DNA of 64,000 bases from Alphaproteobacteria bacterium HGW-Alphaproteobacteria-18. GTDB taxonomy: Bacteria; Pseudomonadota; Alphaproteobacteria; Caulobacterales; Hyphomonadaceae. The stretch is taken from assembly GCA_002841155.1 (NCBI GenBank), contig PHEH01000014.1:62001-126000 (forward strand), written 5' to 3'. A program made the translations under genes and the position numbers. The notes under the pieces are model-generated. The model did not search any database and was not told the origin of the DNA. It saw nothing but the letters and a program-made list of their open reading frames with translations. Below, one piece after another: positions 52,076 through 60,859 of the stretch (within the stretch, counting starts at the first letter, position 1; every line of letters begins with the position of its first letter).

Positions 52076-52237
52076 CGGCGTTTCTCTCCAGTTTTGGTGC
52101 CATCAGGTACAAACGGCGCGTGTATCGTGGCGGGCGCTGCGCGCGGACGCAAGCCCCGGGTGAATACGGCGCTGGCACTGGCAATGCGCCTCGGTCTAAG
52201 GGGTATGCAGCGCCTGTAATTCCATGAGCCCCGACCG

Positions 52238-52987
52238 ATGCCCCATCCTGAGCCGCCAGAGCGGGACCGCGCCGACAAGATGCTTGTGGCGCTCGGCCAT
52301 TTTGAAAGCCGCGCCAGCGCGCAGGCCGCGATCGCTGCCGGGCGCGTGAAGGCGGGCGGACAGGTGATCGGCAAGCCGTCAGAGATGATTGCCCGCACCG
52401 CCCTCATCGAGGCTGAAGCGGCCCATCCTTATGTCTCCCGCGGCGGGCTGAAGCTGGCCCATGCCCTTGAGGTCTTCGCCATAGAGGTTGCCGGAAAGAT
52501 CTGCCTTGATCTGGGCGCGTCAACGGGCGGCTTCACGGATGTCCTGCTCCAGAAAGGCGCGGCCCATGTCACCGCCATTGATGTCGGCCACGGCCAGCTC
52601 CATCCGAGGATTGCCGCTGACGCCCGCGTCTCGGCCTATGAGGGGCTCAATGCCCGCGACCTTTCAAGTGCCCACCTCAGGGCGCCGCCTGAGATCATCG
52701 TCTGTGATCTGAGCTTTGTATCCCTGCACAAGGTGCTCCCCGTGCCGCTCTCGCTCGCCACTCCGGACGGCGTGCTCATTGCCCTCTTCAAGCCCCAGTT
52801 TGAAGTTGGCCCTGAAAACGTCGGCAAAGGTGGCATCGTAACCGATCAGGAGGCCGTTGCGCGCGCGCTCAGCGCCTTCCCCGACTTCCTGTCAGACTGC
52901 GGCTGGATCGCGCAGGCCCCCATCCCCAGCCCGATAGAGGGCGGGGACGGAAACCGCGAATACCTGTTTGCCGCAAAGCGTCGCTGA
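52238..52987 (+). CDS. tlyA: TlyA family rRNA (cytidine-2'-O)-methyltransferase
   Basis: A 249-residue protein with an N-terminal S4 RNA-binding domain (residues about 12-70, RADKMLVALGHFESRASAQAAIAAGRVKAGG) and a FtsJ-like Rossmann methyltransferase (YVSRGGLKLAHAL, then ICLDLGASTGGFTDVLLQKGA as the SAM motif, and VCDLSFVSL for the catalytic region). TlyA proteins 2'-O-methylate cytidines of 16S or 23S rRNA, and loss confers capreomycin resistance in some bacteria. Related members were once called hemolysins. The start codon at 52238 matches the family N-terminus. Confidence 0.9.
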   Translation: MPHPEPPERDRADKMLVALGHFESRASAQAAIAAGRVKAGGQVIGKPSEMIARTALIEAEAAHPYVSRGGLKLAHALEVFAIEVAGKICLDLGASTGGFTDVLLQKGAAHVTAIDVGHGQLHPRIAADARVSAYEGLNARDLSSAHLRAPPEIIVCDLSFVSLHKVLPVPLSLATPDGVLIALFKPQFEVGPENVGKGGIVTDQEAVARALSAFPDFLSDCGWIAQAPIPSPIEGGDGNREYLFAAKRR

Positions 52988-53563
52988 CTAATCCCGCGCA
53001 GCAACTGTAAACGGTACTTCGATCTCTTCGGTCGTCCCATCCTCAAACTGTGCACGGACCATAACCGTCACCGCTGAACCCGGTGCCAGGCTGTCGGGAT
53101 CAACGCCGAAGAACATCATATGGTCGCCGCCACGAACGAGAGAATGGTCGCCATTGGCCGGCACAGCGAAGGACTCAACCTTCCGCATCGCCATCTTGCC
53201 GTCATCGCTCATCTCATGGGTGTGCAGTTCGACTGCCTGCGCAAAAGGCGCTTCGGCTGCGATGATCGTGACTGATCGGGGGCCCGCTGCAAAGGTGCCA
53301 AAACCTGCCGTCACGTCGCGTCCGGCAGGTGGCACAAGAATGTTGCCCTCCAACAGGGCCAGCGATCCCGTGATCACGCCCCGGTCAACCGGCGCATCCG
53401 CCTGCGCGCCCATATCGTCGCCATGCATGCCGGCATGATCATCTGAAAGGGGGGCTGCGGCAGGCTCTACGGAGATGTCACCGGCGGGCGCTTCGGCCGC
53501 CGGGGCGCAGGCTGCTAGCAGCAGCGCCGCAAGCGCCGCAGTAGAGATAAGAGACACGCGCAT
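52988..53563 (-). CDS. Periplasmic copper chaperone PCu(A)C
   Basis: A 191-residue exported protein with a lipobox (LAAC, cysteine 18). The copper-binding pattern H-x-M...M...H-x-M of the family is seen in ELHTHEMSDDGKMAMRKVESF and GDHSLVRGGDHMMFFG. It delivers Cu(I) to the CuA centre of cytochrome oxidase in relatives. An extra His/Met/Asp segment near residues 40-52 (DDHAGMHGDDMG) may bind additional copper. The stop is directly next to the convergent tlyA stop. The start at 53563 has a CGGAG site. The longer frame to 53605 is not favoured. Confidence 0.9.
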   Translation of the reverse strand: MRVSLISTAALAALLLAACAPAAEAPAGDISVEPAAAPLSDDHAGMHGDDMGAQADAPVDRGVITGSLALLEGNILVPPAGRDVTAGFGTFAAGPRSVTIIAAEAPFAQAVELHTHEMSDDGKMAMRKVESFAVPANGDHSLVRGGDHMMFFGVDPDSLAPGSAVTVMVRAQFEDGTTEEIEVPFTVAARD

Positions 53564-53654
53564 GGGAAAACTCCGTTCAGATCCGCATTTTGCCGGAGTG
53601 AACATCAGCGCGCAGGCGCGGGCAACACCAATCGTCGTCGCGCGTCAGCCTGTC

Positions 53655-54419
53655 TCAGTAGCCGTAAAGCTCTTCATTCTGCCAGCCATCCTGAATCTGC
53701 CACTGGCGGGTGCGATCATTCCAGCAGGCTGTGACCGGATCACGCATCACCTGGCCATCGGGCATCTGCGTTTCGCGGTGGATGACGCGGCAATCGGGAC
53801 CAGATGCGGCCGGTTGACCGCCGCCATACTGATAGCTCGGCGCGGGCGGGTAAGCGGGCGCTGGGGCCGGTGCTGGATAAGACGGATAGCTTGAAGCGGG
53901 ATATTGCTGTGGCGCAGGCTGGGGATAGGAATTAGGCGCTCCGCGCATCACTTCGGCTCCGCCATAGAGCCCGTGCGTCGTCTGCGGGATCGAGCCATAG
54001 GGCACCGAGGAATAGCCACTGACCGGCGCATAGGCGACCTGGCAATCGCCGCCCGATTTCTTGCCGATATCGCTGCCGGCCATGCCGCCAACAAGGGCGC
54101 CCAGTGTTGCGCCGACAGCCACCTGACCGGAATTCGACCGGCTTTCCTTATAGGTGCGGGGCGGGCCGCGGCGGCGATATTCTGTATAATAGCGGTCATT
54201 ATCAATGTTGTTGCCGATGGCGCCGCCGATCAGCCCGCCAACCACGGCACCCATGATCGCACCTGTGGTTCCGTCGGAGGATTTCTGCCGCTCGCACTGC
54301 ACATTGCGGGCGGGCGCCGGATATGGATCATATCCGTAGCCATACTGGGCGTGGGCCTCACCCGGCACGGAAATAGCCAGGAGGCTGACGCCGCAGGCGA
54401 GAATGGCCATTTTCATCAT
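53655..54419 (-). CDS. Exported glycine-zipper protein
   Basis: A 254-residue protein with a signal peptide (MAILACGVSLLAISVPGEAHA). It contains two glycine-zipper segments (GAIMGAVVGGLIGGAIGNNI near residues 51-70, and ATLGALVGGMAGSDIGKKSG near 102-121) of the kind that insert into membranes in Rick17kDa/SlyB-like outer-membrane proteins. A long Pro/Tyr/Gln-rich low-complexity region follows, then a C-terminal conserved piece (DCRVIHRETQMPDGQVMRDPVTACWND) with paired cysteines. It is probably an outer-membrane or periplasmic structural protein. The AAGGAG site points to ATG 54419. Confidence 0.83.
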   Translation of the reverse strand: MMKMAILACGVSLLAISVPGEAHAQYGYGYDPYPAPARNVQCERQKSSDGTTGAIMGAVVGGLIGGAIGNNIDNDRYYTEYRRRGPPRTYKESRSNSGQVAVGATLGALVGGMAGSDIGKKSGGDCQVAYAPVSGYSSVPYGSIPQTTHGLYGGAEVMRGAPNSYPQPAPQQYPASSYPSYPAPAPAPAYPPAPSYQYGGGQPAASGPDCRVIHRETQMPDGQVMRDPVTACWNDRTRQWQIQDGWQNEELYGY

Positions 54420-54546
54420 CACCACACTCCTTGTATCGGGGCCTGAGGCCGCCAGTGTTGAGATTATCCTTGCCTGTGCAAGCTGAATGGAACCTGAAGG
54501 CGTAACATGGCTGGACGGGCAGGGCAGGCAGGCACATATTCCGCTT

Positions 54547-55644
54547 ATGGGATGGCAGAAGACAGCCGCTAGGACAGCCGCGCGTGCCCGGTATGCCGCC
54601 GGGCAAGGGCTGCGCTCTGCCTGGTATACCGCCCAGATGCAGGCCGCCCGTGCCCGCGCCGAAGGCTTTAACCGGCCCGGCGAACCAGCTTTCCAGCCAA
54701 GCCGCGGCAAACCTGACATGGCCGAGCTGCGCCGGGCCTATTTTGAACTGTTCATGCAGGATCGGGCCAATATCGAAACGGGGCTGTATCCGCCCCCGCA
54801 GGACCTACAGCTGACCCGCCTACCCGGCGCGCTCAAGGCGGCTCGCGCCTTCCAGGAGGATGTCAAAGCTGTCGACCAGAGGCGCCTGTCCAGAGACGGC
54901 AAGGAACTCCAAAGAGCCCTGGAGGAAGAAGGCAATTTCCTTAAGCGAAACGCCAACCGCTATCCGGATTATTACCTCCAGAACTTCCATTACCAGACCG
55001 GCGGCTGGTTCACCGATGAGAGCGCGCAGCTTTACGATACGCAGGTCGAAGCGCTGTTTTCCGGTACGGCAGACGCCATGCGCCGGGCGGCTCTTGCCGA
55101 GATTGCGAAGGAATTGAAAGGCCGCGACCAGAGACAGATAAGCCTCATGGATGTCGCCTGCGGCAATGGCCGATTTCTGGAGAGGGTGCTGGATATCTGG
55201 CCCCGTCTGAAAGTGACGGGGCTTGATCTCTCTCCCTCTTATACAGAGGCGGCCCGCGCGCGCCTTGCGCGGTGGCGGCAGGCAGACATTATCCAGGATA
55301 TGGCAGAGGCCATACCTGTGGAAAATGGCAGTTTCGATATCGCTGTCTCCATCTTCCTGTTTCATGAATTGCCCCCACATGTGCGCCCGCTGGTGCTGGC
55401 CGAGATATTCCGTGTGCTGAAACCTGGGGGCCTGTTTATTCTGGCTGACAGCTTGCAGTTTTCTGATCGCGCGCCTCTTGATGGCCTGCTCGAATATTTC
55501 CCGCACGGTTTTCATGAGCCCTATTACAGAGACTATCTCGCATGGGGCCTGGATGAGGCGCTCATGCAGGCGGGCTTTGTTAAGGAATGTGGCAAACTTG
55601 CCTTCCTTACGAAGGTAACAGCCTGGCGGAAGTCACATCTCTGA
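54547..55644 (+). CDS. Class I SAM-dependent methyltransferase
   Basis: A 365-residue protein whose C-terminal half is a Rossmann methyltransferase. The SAM motif I is LMDVACGNGRFLERVLD, with the acidic motif II in LKVTGLDLSPSYTEAARARL and motif III-like IPVENGSFDIAVSIF, followed by HVRPLVLAEIFRVLKPGGLFI. The N-terminal 150 residues are helical and basic, with no recognised domain. The family often methylates quinones, lipids or natural products, and no substrate is evident. Start choice is uncertain: ATG 54547 is used here, while 54487 is also in frame. Neither has a strong ribosome site. Confidence 0.84.
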   Translation: MGWQKTAARTAARARYAAGQGLRSAWYTAQMQAARARAEGFNRPGEPAFQPSRGKPDMAELRRAYFELFMQDRANIETGLYPPPQDLQLTRLPGALKAARAFQEDVKAVDQRRLSRDGKELQRALEEEGNFLKRNANRYPDYYLQNFHYQTGGWFTDESAQLYDTQVEALFSGTADAMRRAALAEIAKELKGRDQRQISLMDVACGNGRFLERVLDIWPRLKVTGLDLSPSYTEAARARLARWRQADIIQDMAEAIPVENGSFDIAVSIFLFHELPPHVRPLVLAEIFRVLKPGGLFILADSLQFSDRAPLDGLLEYFPHGFHEPYYRDYLAWGLDEALMQAGFVKECGKLAFLTKVTAWRKSHL

Positions 55645-55669
55645 CACCTATATTAAGCGTCAGTAAGTT

Positions 55670-55738
55670 ATCGTGTTTTTTTAGACACAGTCCGTCTTCA
55701 ATGCTCTCACATGACTGTATGGAAAGGTGGCACACGGA
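55670..55738 (+). promoter_or_regulatory. Duplicated leader block upstream of the first barrel gene
   Basis: 69 bases with two conserved blocks (ATCGTGTTTTTTTAGACACA, 20 bases; and ACTGTATGGAAAGGTGGCA plus ACGGA) recur with equal spacing at 56422-56490. They lie upstream of each barrel gene and probably contain the promoter and the start of the 5' UTR. Confidence 0.75.
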
Positions 55739-55759
55739 GATTTCGTGTCTATTTCCACC

Positions 55760-55788
55760 GTGCGCCCAGCCAGAAAAGCCGGGCGCAC
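55760..55788 (+). promoter_or_regulatory. 5' UTR hairpin before the ribosome site
   Basis: An 8-bp stem (gtgcgccc/gggcgcac) with a 13-nt loop lies 5-10 bases before the aaggag ribosome site of the gene at 55809. A smaller stem (TGCGC/GCGCA at 56513-56525) occupies the matching place before the second gene. Both are probably mRNA-stabilising. Confidence 0.5.
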
Positions 55789-55808
55789 CAATAAGGAGAA
55801 AGTAGACC

Positions 55809-56309
55809 ATGAAACTTGCACTCGTGTCCCTTGCAGCGATCCTCGCAGCCAGCCCCGCAGCCTTCGCCCAGGGCGATGTGGAAATCAGCGGTGGCTATTC
55901 GAACTTTGATGTTGGTCCGGCAGAAGTTGGTGCCCTGACAGCCCGTGGCACCTATTTCCTCAACAAGAATTTCGGTGTTGAAGGCGAAGCGTCTGTCGGC
56001 GTGAAAGACGATGATTTCGGCGTCGGTACGGTTGAGCTCGACCATTCGCTTGGCGCGTATGGCGTCATGCAGGCTCCGGTTTCCGAACGCCTCAGCCTGT
56101 TCGGCCGTCTGGGCTATTCGGCAACTGAGCTGAGCACCAACAATGCCGCATTGAACGCGGCTGCTTCTGACATCAAGGGCGTCGCCTATGGTGTTGGCGC
56201 CAAGTTCAATGCCAGTGAGCGCTTCGGCATCCGCGGCGACTTCACCAAGCATGAAGGTGATCGTAATGATGCAGACGTTGTCTCTATCGGCGGCGTAATG
56301 CGCTTCTGA
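55809..56309 (+). CDS. Outer-membrane beta-barrel protein, copy 1
   Basis: A 166-residue exported barrel with a signal peptide (residues 1-20, cleaved after AFA) and alternating beta strands (VEISGGYSNFDVG, ALTARGTYFLN, FGVEGEASVGVKDDD, LSLFGRLGYSATEL, VAYGVGAKFN, VVSIGGVMRF). The final phenylalanine is the classical outer-membrane barrel terminal residue. It resembles opacity/OmpW-like small porins. The second gene at 56546 is a close tandem paralogue. The aataaggag ribosome site and the duplicated leader support this start. A terminator follows. Confidence 0.9.
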   Translation: MKLALVSLAAILAASPAAFAQGDVEISGGYSNFDVGPAEVGALTARGTYFLNKNFGVEGEASVGVKDDDFGVGTVELDHSLGAYGVMQAPVSERLSLFGRLGYSATELSTNNAALNAAASDIKGVAYGVGAKFNASERFGIRGDFTKHEGDRNDADVVSIGGVMRF

Positions 56310-56343
56310 TCGATTTAGTCAGCAATTTCCTCCCAAACACTTC

Positions 56344-56371
56344 CCCAGCGCGAGAGCGCTGGGGTTTTTTG
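56344..56371 (+). terminator. Rho-independent terminator after barrel copy 1
   Basis: A perfect 9-bp stem (ccccagcgc/gcgctgggg) with loop GAGA is followed by TTTTTT. Confidence 0.93.
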
Positions 56372-56421
56372 TTTGTGTGCAGAACTCTGTGGAAATTCTT
56401 AACATTAAACAGCTGTAATTA

Positions 56422-56490
56422 ATCGTGTTTTTTTAGACACACTACGATGTATTTCCTGTCACATAACTGTATGGAAAGGTGGCATACGGA
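56422..56490 (+). promoter_or_regulatory. Duplicated leader block upstream of the second barrel gene
   Basis: The counterpart of 55670-55738 with the same length and the same two conserved blocks. The middle of about 20 bases has diverged. Confidence 0.75.
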
Positions 56491-56545
56491 TTTTTAATTG
56501 CTATTTCCCCGATGCGCTCAGCGCAGTTACTGGAGATAGCGTATA

Positions 56546-57046
56546 ATGAAAATCGCACTTGCTTCCCTCGCCATTGCCCTCACGGCCGCCCCGGCGGCTT
56601 TTGCTCAGGGTGATATCGAACTGAGCGGCGCCTATTCGAACGTTGATATCGGCTCTGCCGATCTCGGCGCAATCACGGGCCGCGGCTCTTACTTCTTCAC
56701 CCGCCACCTGGGTGTCGAAGGTGAGGCATCCATTGGTGTAAAAGACGATGATGTTGGTCTGGGCAAGGTCGAACTCGACCACTCCATCGGCGCTTTCGGC
56801 GTCGTGCGTGCTCCGATCTCTGAACGTTTCCACATGTTCGGCCGGGTTGGCTATGCCACTTCCGAACTGAGCGCCAGCGTTCCGGGCGTCGGATCGGCTT
56901 CGGCTGATTTCGACGGCGTTGCTTACGGCGTCGGCGCGAAGTTCTTCGTCACCGAACGCTTCGGCATCCGCAGCGACTTCACGAAATATGATGGCGACGA
57001 CAATGATGCCGACGTGATCTCGATTGGCGCAGTGGTTCGCTTCTAA
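56546..57046 (+). CDS. Outer-membrane beta-barrel protein, copy 2
   Basis: A 166-residue paralogue of the preceding gene, of identical length and strand order. It has the same signal-peptide pattern (AAPAAFAQG), strands VEGEASIGVKDDD and LDHSIGAFGVV, and ends in VVRF. The conserved length and matching leader show that the gene duplicated with its control region. The two copies differ in many surface-loop residues, for example TNNAALNAAASD versus VPGVGSASADFD, consistent with diverging exposed loops. The gene has its own terminator. Confidence 0.9.
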   Translation: MKIALASLAIALTAAPAAFAQGDIELSGAYSNVDIGSADLGAITGRGSYFFTRHLGVEGEASIGVKDDDVGLGKVELDHSIGAFGVVRAPISERFHMFGRVGYATSELSASVPGVGSASADFDGVAYGVGAKFFVTERFGIRSDFTKYDGDDNDADVISIGAVVRF

Positions 57047-57070
57047 GCTTCCCCTGCTTTGCTGAATTGA

Positions 57071-57102
57071 AAAACCCCGGTGCAGAACGCGCCGGGGTTT
57101 TT
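57071..57102 (+). terminator. Rho-independent terminator after barrel copy 2
   Basis: The stem ccccgg/ccgggg (57075-57080 with 57092-57097) has A and T runs on its two sides (aaaa before, tttttg after). It can serve both this gene and the convergent aroC. Confidence 0.8.
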
Positions 57103-57126
57103 GTCTTTAGGCTGACTATTTGTGTG

Positions 57127-58218
57127 TTAGCGCCCCGTCTGACCCCGGTGGCGCAGTTTGGCGTCTGCCAGCACGCAGGCGAGCATCGCTTCGGCCACCG
57201 GCACGGCGCGGATGCCGACGCACGGATCATGGCGGCCGATGGTGCGCACGTCCACTTCCTCGCCATCGCGGGTGATGGATTTCACCTCGTTCAGGATGGA
57301 TGAGGTCGGCTTTATCGCGATGCGGACAACCACATCCTGGCCTGTGGAAATCCCGCCGGCAACGCCGCCATTATTGTTGGCGAGGAAGCGCGGCGTGCCA
57401 TTGCCTGCGCGCATCTCGTCGGCGTTTTCTTCCCCGCTCATCGCGGCGGCGGCAAAGCCGGCGCCGATCTCGACGCCCTTGGCCGCATTGATGCTCATCA
57501 TCGCGCCGGCAAGTTCAGCGTCGAGCTTGCCATAGACCGGCGCGCCCCATCCCGCCGGCACGCCGCTCGCTTCGACCTGAACGATGGCGCCGGTGGAACT
57601 GCCGGATTTGCGCACGCTGTCGAGATACTCTTCCCATTGCGCCGCCATGGCAGCATCCGGGCACCAGAAGGGATTGTTCTGGGTTTCCGCCCAGTCCCAG
57701 CTTTCCGGGTCGATCATGTGCGGGCCGATCTGGACGACCGCGCCGCGAATGACGATCCCATCCCCCAGCACGCGCCGCGCCACGGCTCCGGCTGCCACAC
57801 GGGCCGCCGTCTCGCGCGCTGAGGAGCGCCCACCGCCGCGATAGTCGCGCACGCCATATTTCTGGTCATAGGCATAATCGGCATGGCCGGGCCGGTAGCG
57901 GTCGCGGATCTCTCGGTAATCTTTCGAGCGCTGGTCGGTATTCTCGATCATCAGCGAGATCGGCGTGCCAGTGGTTACGGGGCCACCGGTGCGGTCGTCC
58001 TCGAAGACGCCGGAGAGGATTTTCACCGCATCAGCCTCCTGGCGCTGCGTCACGAAGCGGGAGGTTCCCGGCCGGCGTTTGTCCAGGAATTGCTGGATGA
58101 ACGGGGCGTCGAGCGGCAGGCCGGGCGGGCACCCATCAATCACGCAACCAAGCGCGGGCCCATGGCTTTCCCCCCAGCTGGTGACGCGGAACAGGTGGCC
58201 AAATGTATTGTGCGACAT
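57127..58218 (-). CDS. aroC: Chorismate synthase
   Basis: A 363-residue FMN-dependent enzyme forming chorismate from EPSP, the last shared step of aromatic amino acid synthesis. Signatures are the N-terminal [40 protein letters not shown] and the C-terminal [14 protein letters not shown] and AIKPTSSI. The length is normal. The start codon at 58218 faces pdxH across a short divergent region. No other aro genes are adjacent. Confidence 0.97.
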   Translation of the reverse strand: MSHNTFGHLFRVTSWGESHGPALGCVIDGCPPGLPLDAPFIQQFLDKRRPGTSRFVTQRQEADAVKILSGVFEDDRTGGPVTTGTPISLMIENTDQRSKDYREIRDRYRPGHADYAYDQKYGVRDYRGGGRSSARETAARVAAGAVARRVLGDGIVIRGAVVQIGPHMIDPESWDWAETQNNPFWCPDAAMAAQWEEYLDSVRKSGSSTGAIVQVEASGVPAGWGAPVYGKLDAELAGAMMSINAAKGVEIGAGFAAAAMSGEENADEMRAGNGTPRFLANNNGGVAGGISTGQDVVVRIAIKPTSSILNEVKSITRDGEEVDVRTIGRHDPCVGIRAVPVAEAMLACVLADAKLRHRGQTGR

Positions 58219-58302
58219 GTGACAGGCTATCCTCTCGCGGCTGCGGGCCCCGTCCTATATGAAAAACACTGCCTTACAAACCGCGAAAAGGTGGGCCTGC
58301 CC

Positions 58303-58962
58303 ATGACGTCTTCTGTAATCCCCCCGACCCCGAGCGCGGCTGACTATGCCGCCGAGGGGGATCGCCCGCTGGTGCCGGAGACCGATAACCCCATCGGCCT
58401 CTTCCAGGACTGGATGGCGCAGGCACGCGCGTCCGAGCCCAATGATTCCAATGCCATGTCACTGGCGACCGTAGATGCCGAGGGCCGCCCGGATGTGCGG
58501 ATCGTGCTGCTGAAGGGCGTCGATGCCGACGGCTTCACCTTCTTCACCAATCTGGAGAGCGTCAAAGGCGTGCAGCTGACGGCAAATCCTGTCGCCGCGC
58601 TCTGCTTCCACTGGAAGAGCCAGCGCCGGCAGGTGCGGGTGCGCGGCGGGGTGACCCCGGTGAGTGCGGCGGAAGCCGACGCCTATTTCGCCAGCCGCGC
58701 GGCCCAGAGCCGGATCAGCGCGATTGCCTCCGACCAGTCCCGTCCCCTGGCCGACCGGGCCGTGTTCGAGCAGCGGGTGGCCGAGATTTCCTCGATCTAT
58801 GGCGATGACAAGGACATCCCGCGTCCTCCCCATTGGGGCGGCTTTCGCCTGGCGCCCAGCGAGATCGAGTTCTGGCAGGACCAGTCCTTCCGGATGCATG
58901 ACCGGCTGCGCTTTTACCGCAAGGCCGATGGCGGCTGGGCGACGGTGCGGCTTTACCCGTAA
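58303..58962 (+). CDS. pdxH: Pyridoxamine 5'-phosphate oxidase
   Basis: A 219-residue FMN enzyme making pyridoxal 5'-phosphate from PNP or PMP. The motifs NAMSLATVDAEGRPDVRIVLLKGV (FMN loop), FFTNLESVKG, WKSQRRQVRVRG and the C-terminal IEFWQDQSFRMHDRLRFYR with the final RLYP are all present. I chose the ATG at 58303 because the family begins about 20-30 residues before the GLFQDWMAQA motif and an aaaggtggg site precedes it. The open frame back to 57883 runs antisense to aroC. It supplies PLP for the PLP enzymes of this window (gcvPB, tnaA). Confidence 0.95.
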   Translation: MTSSVIPPTPSAADYAAEGDRPLVPETDNPIGLFQDWMAQARASEPNDSNAMSLATVDAEGRPDVRIVLLKGVDADGFTFFTNLESVKGVQLTANPVAALCFHWKSQRRQVRVRGGVTPVSAAEADAYFASRAAQSRISAIASDQSRPLADRAVFEQRVAEISSIYGDDKDIPRPPHWGGFRLAPSEIEFWQDQSFRMHDRLRFYRKADGGWATVRLYP

Positions 58963-58979
58963 GCCGCCGCCCTTTTGCG

Positions 58980-59429
58980 TCAGATGATCCCGGCCCCGGT
59001 GCGCTCCAGCATCATATGGGGCGCCCCGTCGCTGGTGCGGGCCTGCGAGATGCCGGACGCCGAGACCGTAACGGTTACCCGGGTGCGCAGGTTCGAGAAG
59101 CTGTCGAATTCGACCACATCGACAGGCGCGTCGAAATGGATCGTCACCTCGAATGCCGCCCCGCCGAAGAGTTCCTTCACCGCCAGAACGCGCCCCGTGA
59201 AGGGCTGTTTGAGATAGCGCCCGGCGACCAGATCGCCGACCTGGAGGGGAATGTCCGGTTCGTTCGAGAGGCGCGCCGACGCGGTGTTCCAGTCCCGGTA
59301 ACCGAGTTCATGGGCAACCCGTTCGAGGGCTTGCGCATGGGAGATGGGCGTGCCGGCGCCGGAAAGCGCGGCGCGTAACGCGCGGGCGCGGGCCTTGGCC
59401 TGCTCGCGATTGGTAATCTGGGGAGACAT
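58980..59429 (-). CDS. Conserved protein with glyoxalase-type N-terminal motif
   Basis: A 149-residue soluble protein. The N-terminal half (ISHAQALERVAHELGYRDWNTASARL) is the helical motif found in glyoxalase-superfamily-annotated and related small proteins. The C-terminal half is beta-rich (FEVTIHFDAPVDVVEFDSF; RVTVTVSASGI). There is no signal peptide or metal-ligand set that would make a catalytic glyoxalase. Function is unknown. The AAGGAG site supports the start at 59429. It is convergent with pdxH. Confidence 0.75.
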   Translation of the reverse strand: MSPQITNREQAKARARALRAALSGAGTPISHAQALERVAHELGYRDWNTASARLSNEPDIPLQVGDLVAGRYLKQPFTGRVLAVKELFGGAAFEVTIHFDAPVDVVEFDSFSNLRTRVTVTVSASGISQARTSDGAPHMMLERTGAGII

Positions 59430-59715
59430 CAGAAAAAACTCCTTACGGTCCAGCCAGTCTCAATGAAGCAGGGCTCGCTTTGCTGCAGGACCGGCAGGGA
59501 GAAGGTTTCTCATCTGCTGTCTTTGAAGGCGCCAAGCGGCGCCGGGGATCTTCACCTTGAGGCCGAAGCCCTGCGAGCGGCGGGCGTCCCTGAAACCCTT
59601 CCCGTCAGATATTCCCGCCCGGGCAAAAGGTCAAGAATTGCCAAGCGGGACGGAGTGGTGAAGAATATGGCATCACACATGACAAAACGCATCTCGAAAA
59701 TTGGGGGAACCGCAT

Positions 59716-60099
59716 ATGAAACTGGGCTTGCAGATTGTTCTGGGACTCTTCTCGCTCATCCCGCTGACCTTTGCCGTGCTGGGCATGGCAAACGGCGCGG
59801 CCGGGCTTGATCCGGAGGGAAGCGTGGCGGCGGCGGTCGACAATCAGTTCCGCTATCTTTCGGGGATGTATGTGGTGGTCACGCTGCTGCTCTGGAGCAT
59901 CATTCCCGAGATCGAGAAGCATTTCCGCATTGCCGCGATCATCTGCGCGGCGCTGTTCATCGGCGGTATCGGGCGGCTGATTTCGCAGATGGCGGTGGGG
60001 CCGGGCGCGGAATTCCAGATCTCGGGGATGTATATCGAGCTGGGGTCGCCGCTGCTGCTGGTCTGGCTCTGGTTTGTGGTCAAGCGGGCGAGGGGCTAG
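59716..60099 (+). CDS. DUF4345 family membrane protein
   Basis: A 127-residue protein with four hydrophobic helices (about residues 5-25, 44-66, 71-92 and 105-122) and little else. This is the size and pattern of the DUF4345 family of bacterial inner-membrane proteins. No catalytic residues are conserved that I can point to, so function is unknown. The start at 59716 has a gggggaac ribosome site. The 286 bases upstream back to the previous gene contain no recognisable feature. Confidence 0.82.
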   Translation: MKLGLQIVLGLFSLIPLTFAVLGMANGAAGLDPEGSVAAAVDNQFRYLSGMYVVVTLLLWSIIPEIEKHFRIAAIICAALFIGGIGRLISQMAVGPGAEFQISGMYIELGSPLLLVWLWFVVKRARG

Positions 60100-60156
60100 C
60101 AGCTTTGGCCGGAACGCGCGGGGGCGCGGCCGGTGGGGGTGTGATTGCGGAGAGCG

Positions 60157-60278
60157 CCCCCACCCTATCCCTCCCCACATCCGTGGGGAGGGGACCTGTT
60201 GTGGTTGGGGAGAGCTTGCGTTTTCACGGAGGGCGAGGTGCCCCCTCCCCATGACTATGGGGAGGGTTGGGGTGGGGG
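60157..60278. repeat. Inverted pair of GC-rich palindromic repeats
   Basis: The arms at 60157-60194 and 60241-60278 contain the same palindrome as the pair at 7677-7797 (CCCCATGACTATGGGG in the right arm). They fill most of the 394-base gap between the DUF4345 gene and the DUF4398 gene. The rest of that gap (60279-60493) shows no gene, only the presumed promoter of the next operon. Confidence 0.8.
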
Positions 60279-60493
60279 CGCTATCGGCTTGCTGCGCCGT
60301 TGGAGTTTTCCGCAAAAACTCCAACGAAGCTCCAACAAAACGCCAACCAGATTGGTGGGATCCCTTCTCTTCCCAGAGGGCCTCTGACCGGGCATTCCAA
60401 AAGATATCGACAAGACCGGGAACCATTGCCGGAGGCGCGCGTTTTCGTATTGAGGCGCCGTGCTCCTACCTGGAGCGGCCGAGGAGATTTCCC

Positions 60494-60847
60494 ATGAAAA
60501 AGATTGTTGCAGCGGCCCTGATGGGCACGCTCCTGCTTGCTGCGCCGGTAGCTTTCGCAAATCCAGCGCGCGATGAACTTATCCGCACCGAAGCCCAGAT
60601 CGCCGCATTGAACACGGCGGACGCCTCTTCCGCCGCGCCGGCGAACTTTCAGGAAGCACAGCTCCGGCTTAGCGAAGCACGCGCTGCCGAAGCAGCCAAA
60701 CAGCGGGAAGCATCCATCTGGCGTTCCTCCGAGGCTTCGCTCCAGGCGGAAATCGTCCAGGAAAAAATCAAACTCCGCGCGCTCGAACGTACTGTTTCTG
60801 AAATCGAGACAGGCATTGCCACGCTGCGCCGCGAACTGAATTCATAG
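60494..60847 (+). CDS. Exported DUF4398 domain protein
   Basis: A 117-residue periplasmic protein with a signal peptide (residues 1-22, cleaved after AFA) and an alpha-helical coiled-coil domain of the DUF4398 type (RDELIRTEAQIAALN, EAQLRLSEARAAEAAKQREA, AEIVQEKIKLRALERTVSEIETGIATLRREL). It lies 12 bases upstream of an OmpA-family lipoprotein gene that also has a DUF4398-like region, so the two probably interact at the outer membrane or peptidoglycan. A gaggagatttccc ribosome site precedes the start. Confidence 0.85.
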   Translation: MKKIVAAALMGTLLLAAPVAFANPARDELIRTEAQIAALNTADASSAAPANFQEAQLRLSEARAAEAAKQREASIWRSSEASLQAEIVQEKIKLRALERTVSEIETGIATLRRELNS

Positions 60848-60859
60848 AAAGTCATCCCC

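Noticed and set aside
59430-59715. Possible small gene between the glyoxalase-type gene and the DUF4345 gene
   Set aside because: The only open frame (from 59463) crosses into the DUF4345 gene in another frame and has no recognisable content.
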